Assembly: GCA_019358945.1 (NCBI GenBank)
Contig: JAHHIE010000001.1
Span: forward strand, 186,001 to 250,000
DNA length: 64,000 nt
Direction: 5' to 3'
Source: Stenomitos rutilans HA7619-LM2
GTDB lineage: Bacteria > Cyanobacteriota > Cyanobacteriia > Leptolyngbyales > Leptolyngbyaceae
Made by a program: the position numbers and the translations under genes. The notes below the pieces were generated by a model that had not been told where the DNA came from, did no database searches, and was given only the letters and a program-made list of their open reading frames with translations. This document shows positions 35,228 to 44,900 of the stretch, in pieces. The stretch's first letter is position 1, and the number at the start of each line of letters is the position of its first letter.

Positions 35228-36004
35228 ATGGAAGCTAAAGTAGCAGACTCAAAAGCCTTGTTAGTTGTTGACGAGAAGCCCCTCTCCCTAAGGCAATGTT
35301 TGCGGTATTTACAGGCGGCGGGTAAGCTGCAAGGTTTTGTTGGGGATATCTTGCGCCAATATGTACTGGAGCAAGCGCTAGAGACTAGACAAGACATTGA
35401 AATTAGCCCTGCGATCGTCGAGCAGTCGGTAATCGATTTCCGGTTGCAGCAGCAACTTACCGATAGTAAGGTTTTTCAGGAGTGGCTGAACCGCAATGGC
35501 TTAACCTACGAGCAGTTTCATAGTCAAATTGTTGGCAGTTTTAAACTCGAAAAGTTGAAAGTACTTGTCACGCAAGAGCGTGTGCAAGAACACTTTATTG
35601 AGCGTAAAGTGTTTTTCGATCGCGTCGTGCTATCGCGGATTGTGGTGGCTAGCAAAGAGCTAGCAGAAGAACTGTACAGTCAAATTACGGAAGGCGCGCC
35701 TTTTGAGCAACTGGCGCGGGAATACTCAACAGCGGATGAACGCGTGGCAAACGGCATGATGGGCCCCGTGAGTCGAGGTACCCTGCCTGATGCGTTGAGA
35801 GCCGCGATCGATTCGTCTAGCCCAGGCGAACTGGTGGGGCCGATCGAAGCGGAAAAGTTTTGGGCAATCTTTCGAGTAGAACAGTTCTTACCCGCCACCT
35901 TAGAAGATACCCAGTTGCAACAGGCTTTACAAAACGAACTGTTTGAGCGCTGGCTGTCAGAGAAAATTCAGACCATGACCGTTAAGCTACAGGTGAACGA
36001 ATGA
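35228..36004 (+). CDS. Parvulin-type peptidyl-prolyl isomerase
   Basis: A 258-residue protein. Residues 1-120 form a SurA-like helical part (QLTDSKVFQEWLNRNGLTYE, QFHSQIVGSFKLEKLKVLV). Residues 125-220 are the parvulin domain (VVLSRIVVASKELAEELYSQ, GAPFEQLAREYSTADERVAN, GPVSRGTLPDAL, GELVGPIEAEKFWAIFRV). There is no signal peptide, so it would act in the cytosol. Its stop overlaps the ABC exporter start by 4 bp (ATGA), and a huge exported protein follows. It is therefore likely a chaperone-isomerase handling the exporter's proline-rich cargo before or during export, which is inference. Confidence 0.9.
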   Translation: MEAKVADSKALLVVDEKPLSLRQCLRYLQAAGKLQGFVGDILRQYVLEQALETRQDIEISPAIVEQSVIDFRLQQQLTDSKVFQEWLNRNGLTYEQFHSQIVGSFKLEKLKVLVTQERVQEHFIERKVFFDRVVLSRIVVASKELAEELYSQITEGAPFEQLAREYSTADERVANGMMGPVSRGTLPDALRAAIDSSSPGELVGPIEAEKFWAIFRVEQFLPATLEDTQLQQALQNELFERWLSEKIQTMTVKLQVNE

Positions 36005-38595
36005 TTGCGAACGAACTAGCCACCAATTTACCGTGGGATGTACCGCCACTCTCGTTACTTGCGCCTGACCAACAAGTGCAATTCAAGCAAGACGCGACCA
36101 TCCGTCGGTTTAGCCTGGGTGACATGCTGTGGTCTACGGATAGTCCCGGTAGCCAACTGCTGGTCATCAGTGGCAAGGTTCGTCTGGTGCCTGAAGACGG
36201 CCAATCCATCATGCTGAAGACGGGCGATTGGTTGGGCGATCGCTTAGATTTGCCTGGTTTCTGGAAAGCGAGAGCCGCCGATAAAGATGTAGTGGTGGCT
36301 CAGTGGCATGTTGCGTTGTGGGATCAGGTTTTTTCAGCCGAACTGGAGCGCTTCTGGGCACAGCAACGCAATCGCTATCTGCCCACAACTGTAGAAACGC
36401 CTCAGCCGATCTCTGGGTTTCCCTTTGTGGCGAGCGTCAACACAGCCGCCGCTTGCTTGACAATGGCCGCCAGCCACCTGCAAATTCCAGCTCAACTAGA
36501 GTGGGTGCAGCGGCAAGTGCGGGGGCAGCGATCGGCAGACGTGATAGAAGCTGCCGAAAAGCTAGGGCTACAACTGCGACGGATTGATACAGCCTGGAAT
36601 AATCTTCGCCAGCTTGGGCTACCAGCTTTGATGCAATGGCGAGATGACGGCAGTAGCACGGCAACCGCGTCAGCCTTAATCTTGCCGCCTTCTGTAAAAA
36701 CTGTAGAGGCTGCGACGACGCGCTGGGTGATTGCCTACGCCGTTAAGGGCGATCGACTCATTGTGGCCGATCCCCTCAATCCCAGTCGTACCTGCGAAAG
36801 TGTACCGCGTGCCCTGGTCGAAAGCGTCTGGGATGGGCAACTCTGGCAAATTGAACCAATTCAGAAGCAAGAGACGTTTAGCCTTGCCTGGTTTCTGCCA
36901 GCCATTTGGAACTATCGGGTGCTATTGAGTGAGGTGCTGCTGGCCTCCTTCACGCTGCAACTGTTGGGTTTGGCAACTCCCGTCATCACTCAGGTCATCA
37001 TTGATCGCGTGATGGTGCAGGGCAGCCTCTCGACGCTGGATGTGATGGCGCTTGCCTTGGTCGCCGTGGCGTTTTTTGAGGCAGGGTTAGGCTTCTTACG
37101 CCTGTTCATTTTCACCCATACCGCACGCCGCCTTGATCTGAGCCTTTCGGCCCAGTTATTTCGCCATCTCATGCGCCTGCCGCTGTCTTACTTTGAGGCG
37201 CGTCGGGTAGGTGACACGGTGGCTCGCGTACAAGAACTCGAAAATATTCGTCAATTTCTGACGGGTACCGCACTCACAGTCATTCTTGATGCGGTATTTG
37301 CGGTGGTTTACTTGGCAATTATGATTGCCTACAGCATTCCGCTGACCCTTGTGTCTCTGGGAATGATACCGTTCTTTGCGCTGCTGACGTTAACGGTCAC
37401 CCCATTTTTGCGACGGTGGCTGAATGAAACGTTCAATCGCAGTGCTGATAGCCAGTCGTTTTTAGTCGAAACCATTACAGGCATTCAAGCCGTCAAAGCG
37501 CATACGGCTGAACGAGTGGCGCGTGATCGCTGGGAAGGGCTGTTTGCCCGCTTTATTCGCACGGGCTTCAAAGCGTCCACTATTTCTAACAGCAGCAACA
37601 ACATTGCCGATTTTCTCACCAACCTGTCATCCCTCCTCATCCTGTGGTTTGGTGCCAAGCTAGTGATCGAGCAGAAGCTCACGATCGGTCAACTGGTTGC
37701 CTTTCAGATGCTCTCTGGCCGCATGACTGGCCCGTTGCTGCGTCTGGTGCAGCTTTGGCAGAATCTCCAGCAGGTGTTGCTCTCGGTCGATCGCATCGGT
37801 GATATCCTCAACACAGCTCCCGAAGCCGAAGCGGGATCTGGCCTAGTACTACCGCCGCTTCAGGGTCAGGTAACGTTTGATCAGGTCTTTTTTCGGTACT
37901 ACCCAACGCAAGAGCCTGTCTTACGGGGCATTTCGTTTAACGTACAGCCGGGAATGCTGGTGGGGGTTGTGGGGCGCAGTGGGTCTGGTAAGAGTACGCT
38001 TTCTAAGCTAATTCAGCGCCTGTATCCTGTCGAATCCGGCCGCATTTTAATTGATGGATTTGACATTAAGAGTGCGGATCTCGCCTCCCTCCGCCAGCAA
38101 GTGGCTGTGGTTTTACAGGAAGACTTTCTCTTTAACGGGTCTGTGTTGGAAAATATCAGCCTTGGAAACCCAGACATCAGTGCCGAACAGGTGGTTGAAG
38201 CTGCGCGGCTGGCAGTGGCTCATGACTTTATTAGTGAGTTACAGCATGGCTATGAAACTAGCGTCGGTGAGCGGGGAACGGCGCTATCGGGTGGTCAGCG
38301 TCAACGCATCGCACTCGCTCGACTGTTCTTGTCTAAAGCACCTCTTTTAGTGCTGGATGAGGCTACAAGTGCATTAGATGCCGAAACCGAACAACAGGTT
38401 CTACAAAACATTCAAAAAGTGTCCCAAAATCGTACCGTTTTTCTCGTTGCTCACCGCTTTGCTCCCCTTAAACGCGCGGATCTAATTGTGGTGTTGGAGA
38501 AAGGTGTATTAGTTGAAAAAGGCACTCACGACGATTTGCTCCGGAGTAAAGGGTTGTACTGGTCTCTCTACCAGAGACAGCAAGCATCGATCTAA
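36001..38595 (+). CDS. Type I secretion ABC exporter with Crp-like and degenerate C39-like N-terminal domains
   Basis: An 864-residue HlyB-like protein. Residues 10-120 form a cyclic-nucleotide-binding-type beta-roll (FSLGDMLWSTDSPGSQLLVI). Residues 135-285 are a C39-like domain in which the expected DCG motif reads NTAAACLTMAASHL, so the catalytic cysteine is replaced and the domain should bind, not cut, substrate. Six membrane helices (about 300-590) precede the ATPase: Walker A GRSGSGKST (about 658), signature LSGGQ (761), Walker B LLVLDEAT (782), H-loop AHRF. It would export unfolded proteins in one step through an HlyD/TolC partner, neither of which is in the window. The likely cargo is the adhesin 365 bp downstream. 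Confidence 0.93.
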   Translation: MIANELATNLPWDVPPLSLLAPDQQVQFKQDATIRRFSLGDMLWSTDSPGSQLLVISGKVRLVPEDGQSIMLKTGDWLGDRLDLPGFWKARAADKDVVVAQWHVALWDQVFSAELERFWAQQRNRYLPTTVETPQPISGFPFVASVNTAAACLTMAASHLQIPAQLEWVQRQVRGQRSADVIEAAEKLGLQLRRIDTAWNNLRQLGLPALMQWRDDGSSTATASALILPPSVKTVEAATTRWVIAYAVKGDRLIVADPLNPSRTCESVPRALVESVWDGQLWQIEPIQKQETFSLAWFLPAIWNYRVLLSEVLLASFTLQLLGLATPVITQVIIDRVMVQGSLSTLDVMALALVAVAFFEAGLGFLRLFIFTHTARRLDLSLSAQLFRHLMRLPLSYFEARRVGDTVARVQELENIRQFLTGTALTVILDAVFAVVYLAIMIAYSIPLTLVSLGMIPFFALLTLTVTPFLRRWLNETFNRSADSQSFLVETITGIQAVKAHTAERVARDRWEGLFARFIRTGFKASTISNSSNNIADFLTNLSSLLILWFGAKLVIEQKLTIGQLVAFQMLSGRMTGPLLRLVQLWQNLQQVLLSVDRIGDILNTAPEAEAGSGLVLPPLQGQVTFDQVFFRYYPTQEPVLRGISFNVQPGMLVGVVGRSGSGKSTLSKLIQRLYPVESGRILIDGFDIKSADLASLRQQVAVVLQEDFLFNGSVLENISLGNPDISAEQVVEAARLAVAHDFISELQHGYETSVGERGTALSGGQRQRIALARLFLSKAPLLVLDEATSALDAETEQQVLQNIQKVSQNRTVFLVAHRFAPLKRADLIVVLEKGVLVEKGTHDDLLRSKGLYWSLYQRQQASI

Positions 38596-38793
38596 TGGGC
38601 AGTTTTGTGTGCTGTTGGTTTGAAGTCGATCGTGTTGGATTGTGCTTCAACAGATGGCGAGTTTACTGTTGAGAATCAAACTGCTTAAACACTCTGGTGT
38701 AGTGACTTAAGCTTGTTGTAAATTGCGCGATCGAGTGAGCTGCGATCGCTATTTTCGATCGTGTTTAACCTTTTATTTGGTATTAGGTTAACT

Positions 38794-38841
38794 ATTTGAA
38801 GCTTCTACGTAGAAACAATTTGAAGCTTCTACGTAGAAACA
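38794..38841. promoter_or_regulatory. Tandem palindromic boxes upstream of the adhesin gene
   Basis: Two exact 24-bp copies in direct tandem, each containing TTGAAGCTTCTACGTAGAAA. Each copy holds the 12-bp perfect palindrome TTCTACGTAGAA (38803-38814 and 38827-38838) and an overlapping GAAGCTTC palindrome. They lie 120-167 bp upstream of the adhesin ATG. Two dyad sites spaced 24 bp apart look like a tandem operator for a dimeric regulator. No known regulator is assigned. Confidence 0.6.
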
Positions 38842-38960
38842 CCAGGTTTTCAGTGCATTCAACAGAATCTTCGTAAAGATATACGAAAATAACCATTGGC
38901 TTTGTTATCAAACGTGGAGGGGATGGGCACTATAGCAGAGCCATGTAGGTGTAGACAGCA

Positions 38961-41900
38961 ATGCCCGCAGATTCTATCGGTAATACCTTAGCAACCGCTA
39001 AGCAAATCTTTCCAATCATTAGTACGCAGACACAGAGCGAATTCGTCGGGATTGACGCTGGTGCTCTTGATGCGAACGATTACTACAGTTTTAAGCTTTC
39101 CCGGACCAGCAGCTTTAGGCTGTCCCTCACCGGGCTAAGTGCAAATGCTGATGTTCAGGTACTGACCAGTTCTGGATCTCTTGCTACAGGTACAGATGGG
39201 GCTGTGCTGACTTCGACCAATACAGGCACATTAGCAGAGTCGATCAATAACATTCTTGATCCTGGCACCTACTACATTCGCGTCTCGCCAGGGCCAGCGA
39301 CCGACCCGCTAAACCCGCTGACTACGACCCCTAGCACCAACTACAACCTTAACGTTTCGGCGGATAGCAACACCAAAACAGATATTCTCTGGCGAAATTA
39401 CAAAACAGGCGAGAACCTGACCTGGGTGATGGACGGCACGACGCTAGTGTCTGCTACAAACCTTCTAGCCGTCGGAGATATCAATTGGACGATCCAGGCG
39501 ACCGGAGACTTTAATAACGACGGAAATACTGACATTGCCTGGCGTAACTATGCAACAGGGCAAGATGTAATCTGGCAGATGAATGGGACAACGTTGGTGT
39601 CCGGTTCATCCATTCTTGCGGTGACGGATCTGAACTGGAGGATTCAGGGCGCGGGTGACTTTAACGGCGATGGCACCAGCGATCTCTTTTGGCGGAATAG
39701 TTCAACCGGGCAAAACGCGGTCTGGTTCCTTAAAAATCTGACACTAGCCTCCAGCGTTTTGATCGAGTCGTTGGCGGGTACCAATTACAACGTTCAGGCG
39801 GTTGCTGATCTCAACAATGACGGTAGCGCGGATCTGGTCTGGCGCGATAATACGCCTAATGCAAGCAACTTCGTTTGGTTGATGAATGGTGTCACAAGAG
39901 CTGGCTTTGTCAACTTGCCTGGTGCAGACCCCAATTGGCGAATGCAGGGCACCGTTGATCTCAATAGCGACGGTAATTCAGATCTCCTCTGGCGCAACTA
40001 CGCTACAGGACAGGATGCTGTGTGGTTCCTCAAAGGCACAACTTTTGCGTCGTCAGCTTTCTTGCCTACCGTCACCGATACGAACTGGCGGGCAGTGGCA
40101 CCGTTTGCTCGGACGCTGCCTGCGGTGCGAGCCGATGCGGCGGGCAATACTACAACGTCTGCGTTCTCGATCGGCCCCATTAATGGCAGTGGCATCTACC
40201 GCGATGTGGTTGGTGGTACAGATACTAATGATTACTACCAGTTTTCGCTGGGCAGTACGACCCAACTCGCGCTGGCATTGAATGGTCCAGGGGGAGGGGC
40301 ACTGAATGGCGATCTAGATCTGCGGGTTTATGATGCGTTTGGCAATGTGGTAGCCAGTTCCGCCAATGGTGGCAATGCGTCAGAGTCGATCGCCAGCAGT
40401 TTGATTGCAGGCACTTATTACATTCAGATTGCCGCTGCGTCTGGCAGCAGCGCCTATGAGCTGAACATTAATGCAAACAACCTGCCTGTGTTGCTCAGCA
40501 ATAATGCGCTGACGATCAGTGAAGGGGCGGCACTCACGATCGGCAATACGTTGCTACAAGTCACGGATGAGAACAATACAGCGGCGCAACTGGCCTATAC
40601 GCTGGTCAACCCTCCCGATCCGACCAAGGGAAATCTCAGCCTCAATGGCGCTGCGATCGCTCAAAACAGCATTTTCACCCAGGCGGATATTAACGCGGGT
40701 AAGCTCACCTATCAGCAGAATGGTAGCGAGACGCTCAGCGATAGCTTTGTCTTTAGCGTGTCCGATGGGGTAGGTGGCACTATTGCCGCTACAACATTCA
40801 CTATCAATACGATTCCTGTCAACGACGCGCCTGTCTTGGCAACAAAGCAAGCCTTAACGCTGAGTGAAGGCACTGCCGCCAACCTTTCTGCGCTCAACCT
40901 GCTGGTAACGGATGTAGAGCAAACGGCAGCGCAGTTGATTTATAGCCTCAATAGTGTGCCAGGCAATGGCAACCTGTTGTTAAACGGTACGGCGATCGCG
41001 GCGGGAAGTACCTTTACCCAAGCTGACATCAGTACAGGCACCAGGCTAAGCTACAGCCACAACGGCACTGAAACCACCAGTGACAGCTTTACGTTTACTG
41101 TCACCGATGGTGCAGGCGGTACCGTGCCCCTATCGCCGCAAACCTTTAGCCTCGCCATTACACCTGTCAACGATGCACCTGTCCTAGTCTCCAACTTTGG
41201 CTTGACGGTCACTGAAGGGGCGTCTCCCATCATCACATCAGCGCTACTGCTCACAAGTGATGCTGAATTGACAGGGCCAGCCATCTCGCCGCAGCTTCCT
41301 GACCAAATCATTTACACGGTCGGCACCTTACCCATCAACGGCACGATCTTTGTTGGCACCAATGCCCTGGCTGTGAACGGCACATTTACCCAGGCAGACG
41401 TTAACAACAACCGTATTCTCTACAACCACAATGGGAGTAAGACCAATAGCGACAGCTTCGTCTTCCGTGTCTCTGACGGCAATACAGTAACGACCGACTC
41501 CACCTTCAACATCATTATTTCGCCCATCAACTCGCCGCCTGTATTGAACACAAACGCAGGCTTAACCCTCAGCGAAGGGACAACAGCGAGTATTAATGCC
41601 ACACTGCTGCAAGTCACTGACCCAGACAACCCACCGCCCCAGGTAAAATACACGCTGGGTCAAAAACCTCTCAACGGTACCCTGAAGCTGAATGGAACGG
41701 CTTTAACGACTGGGCAAACCTTTACGCAGCAGGACATCAACACGCTCAATCGCCTAACCTATCAGCACAACGGCAGCGAAACAACCAGCGACAGCTTTAG
41801 CTTTACGGCCTCTGATCCGTTTGGCGCGGCAATTCCCAGTACCACCTTTAGCATTGCCGTGACTCCGGTTAATGATGCCCCGACACTGCTATCTAACGCT

Positions 41901-44900
41901 GGTCTAACGCTTTCTGAAGGAGCCGCTAGCAGCATTACAACGGCGCTGTTGAGTGCAACCGATGTCGATAATCTGGACGCGCAGATTACTTACACCGTCT
42001 CAACTCCAGCCCACGGTAATTTGGTTCTAGGCGCAACGACCGTAACAAGCTTCACCCAGGCGGATCTGGCGGGTGGTCAACTCAAATATGTGCATGACGG
42101 TAGTGAATCGACGGCGGATAGCTTTACCTTCACCCTTGGCGATGGTGCGGCAACAACGGCAGCGAGAACGTTCAATGTTGGGGTGATTCCGGTTAACGAT
42201 CCACCCGGCATTTCCAACAATTTAGGGCTGACGCTGGCAGAAGGGGGCACCAGCACGATCGCCAGTGCAGCTCTAGCAATCACCGATAACGATGGCCCTG
42301 GCCCTCTGACCTACACCGTAGGCACAGCGACCGCCAAAGGCACATTGAAGTTAGGCACAGCGACCCTTACGGCAGGACAAACCTTTACCCAGGCGGATAT
42401 TCTCGGTAATCGGCTCTCGTATACCCACGATGGGTCAGAAACGCTAGCGGATAGTTTCACCTTTACGGCCTCTGATGGTTCGACAGGCACGCTGCCGCTT
42501 ACGACCTTTAGTATTGCTGTGACCCCGGTTAACGATGTACCTGTTCTGGTTTCTAATAGCGGTGTCACGCTTGCTGAAGGTGCGTTGACGACGCTGAGCA
42601 GCAGCGTGCTACAGGTCAGCGATGGTGATGGCCCACCCGCGACCAGTCTGGTCTATAGCGTAACCAATGCACCTACGAACGGCACGTTGCGCTTGGGTGG
42701 CAATGCGGTGACTAGCTTTACGCAGGCAAATCTGAACAGTGGACAACTGGTTTATCAGCACAATGGGGGTGAGTCGCTGTCGGATAGCTTCGCGTTTACG
42801 GTAACGGATGGTGTGGTGACAACGCCTGTGGGGCCAAGTACCTTCAATATCACGATCACGCCTGTTAACGACGCACCCGGTCTTTCCAACAACCTGGGGC
42901 TGGTGCTAGCAGAAGGCGCAACCAGCACGATCGCCAACACCGCACTGGCGATTACCGATAACGATGGCCCCGGCCCCTTAACCTATACACTGAGCGCTGG
43001 CACGACGAAAGGTAGCTTAAAACTGGGTACAGCAACCCTGTCAGCGAATCAAACCTTTACACAAGCAGACATCGACAGTAACCGACTCTCGTATACGCAC
43101 GATGGGTCAGAAACAACCGCCGATAGCTTCAGCTTTACCGCCTCGGATAACTCGACTGGAACGATCGCCCTCACCACGTTCAATATCAACGTCACGCCTG
43201 TCAACGATGCGCCCGTGCTGACCGTACCTGGCTTCCAGGCAGTGGATGAAGATCTTCCCCTTGCGTTTACAGGCTCCAAGCTTGTCAGCGTCAGCGATGC
43301 CGATATTGGTGGCAATCCGCTGGTCGTGACTCTCTCGGCATCGGGCGGCACGCTCAGTCTCAACCCTGGCAGCCTGACGGTGAGCAACAATAGCACCAGT
43401 CAAGTCACACTCACTGGACAGCTCACTGCCGTTAATAATGCGCTCAGCAGCTTGACCTATAGAGGCTTGGCGAATTTCAATGGGCCTGATACAGTCACCA
43501 TTGGCGTAACCGATCAGGGCAGCACAGGAGCAGGCGGCCCGAAGACCGATGCGAAGACGATCGATCTGATTGTGAACCCCATCAACGACGCTCCGACCTT
43601 AACCGTTCCAGGAGCGCAGACGGTTCTCGAAGATACGGCCCTCTCTCTGGCGAATCTCATTGACACCACCGATGTCGATTCGGGTACCAATCCCGTCAAG
43701 GTGAACGTTGGCACGTTGAATGGGAAGCTTACGCTAGGGACAACAGGCGGACTCACCTTTGCCGATAGCACCAACAATGGGGATGGGACGCTCAGCTTTA
43801 CAGGCACGATCGACAGCGTGCGAGCCGCGTTGGCAACCCTCAGCTACCAGGGCAATGCTGACTACTTTGGCGCTGACACGATCACCATCAAGGTAGATGA
43901 TCAGGGTTTTGTGGGTGCCTCCAGTGCGTTGAGCATCCAGAAAACGATCGGCGTGACGGTTGTGCCCGTGAACGATGTGCCGACCTTTACCGCTGGCACC
44001 AATCTCGTGGTGAATGAAGATGCCGCACCGCAGACCGTGAACTGGGCTACTGGCATTGCGACAGGCCCCGCGAACGAGTCGAGCCAAACGCTTAATTTCA
44101 TCACCTCCAGCACTAACCCTGGTTTGTTTACCGTGGCACCGACGATCGACCCCACAGGCAAGCTCACCTATACGCTGGCACCCAATGCGAATGGTACAGC
44201 CACCGTGACGACGCGCCTGAAGGATAATGGCGGCACTGCGAACGGTGGTGTGGATACGTCACCCGACAGCATCTTTACCATTACGGTGAACCCCGTCAAC
44301 GATGCGCCGTCCTTTACCAAAGGTGCCAACCAGACGATCGCAGAGGATGCAGGCCCACAAACGATAACGGGTTGGGCAACAGCCACTTCCGCAGGCCCAG
44401 CCGATGAAGCGGCTCAAACCCTCAACTTTGTGGTCAATACCGACAATGCCTCGCTGTTCTCCGCTGCTCCCACGATCGACCCAGCGACAGGCACCCTGAC
44501 CTACACCGCAGCGCCCAATGCCAACGGCACCGCGATCGTCACCGTGCAGCTTAAAGACAACGGTGGCACCGATCTGGGTGGGGTAGATAGCTCCGCACTC
44601 CAGACCTTTACCATTAACGTCACGGCAGTGAATGATGCTCCGATCTTCACCCTGCCCAATCCACCAACCGTTGCCGAAGATACCACGTTGGCGATCGCAG
44701 GCCTCAGCCTCACCGATGTGGATGCAGGCAGCAGTCCACTGGTCGTCACGCTCTCGGTGACAAACGGCACGCTCAAGCTAGGCAATACCGCTGGACTCAC
44801 CATCACCGCTGGCGCTGATAACACCAGTAGCGTTGCCGTTAGAGGCACTCTCAGCGATATCAACGCAGCGCTGGCAGGACTCAGCTACCGTGGCAACCTC

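Noticed and set aside
36001-38595. A bacteriocin-processing peptidase exporter
   Set aside because: The C39 cysteine motif is replaced by NTA, so leader-peptide cleavage is not expected.
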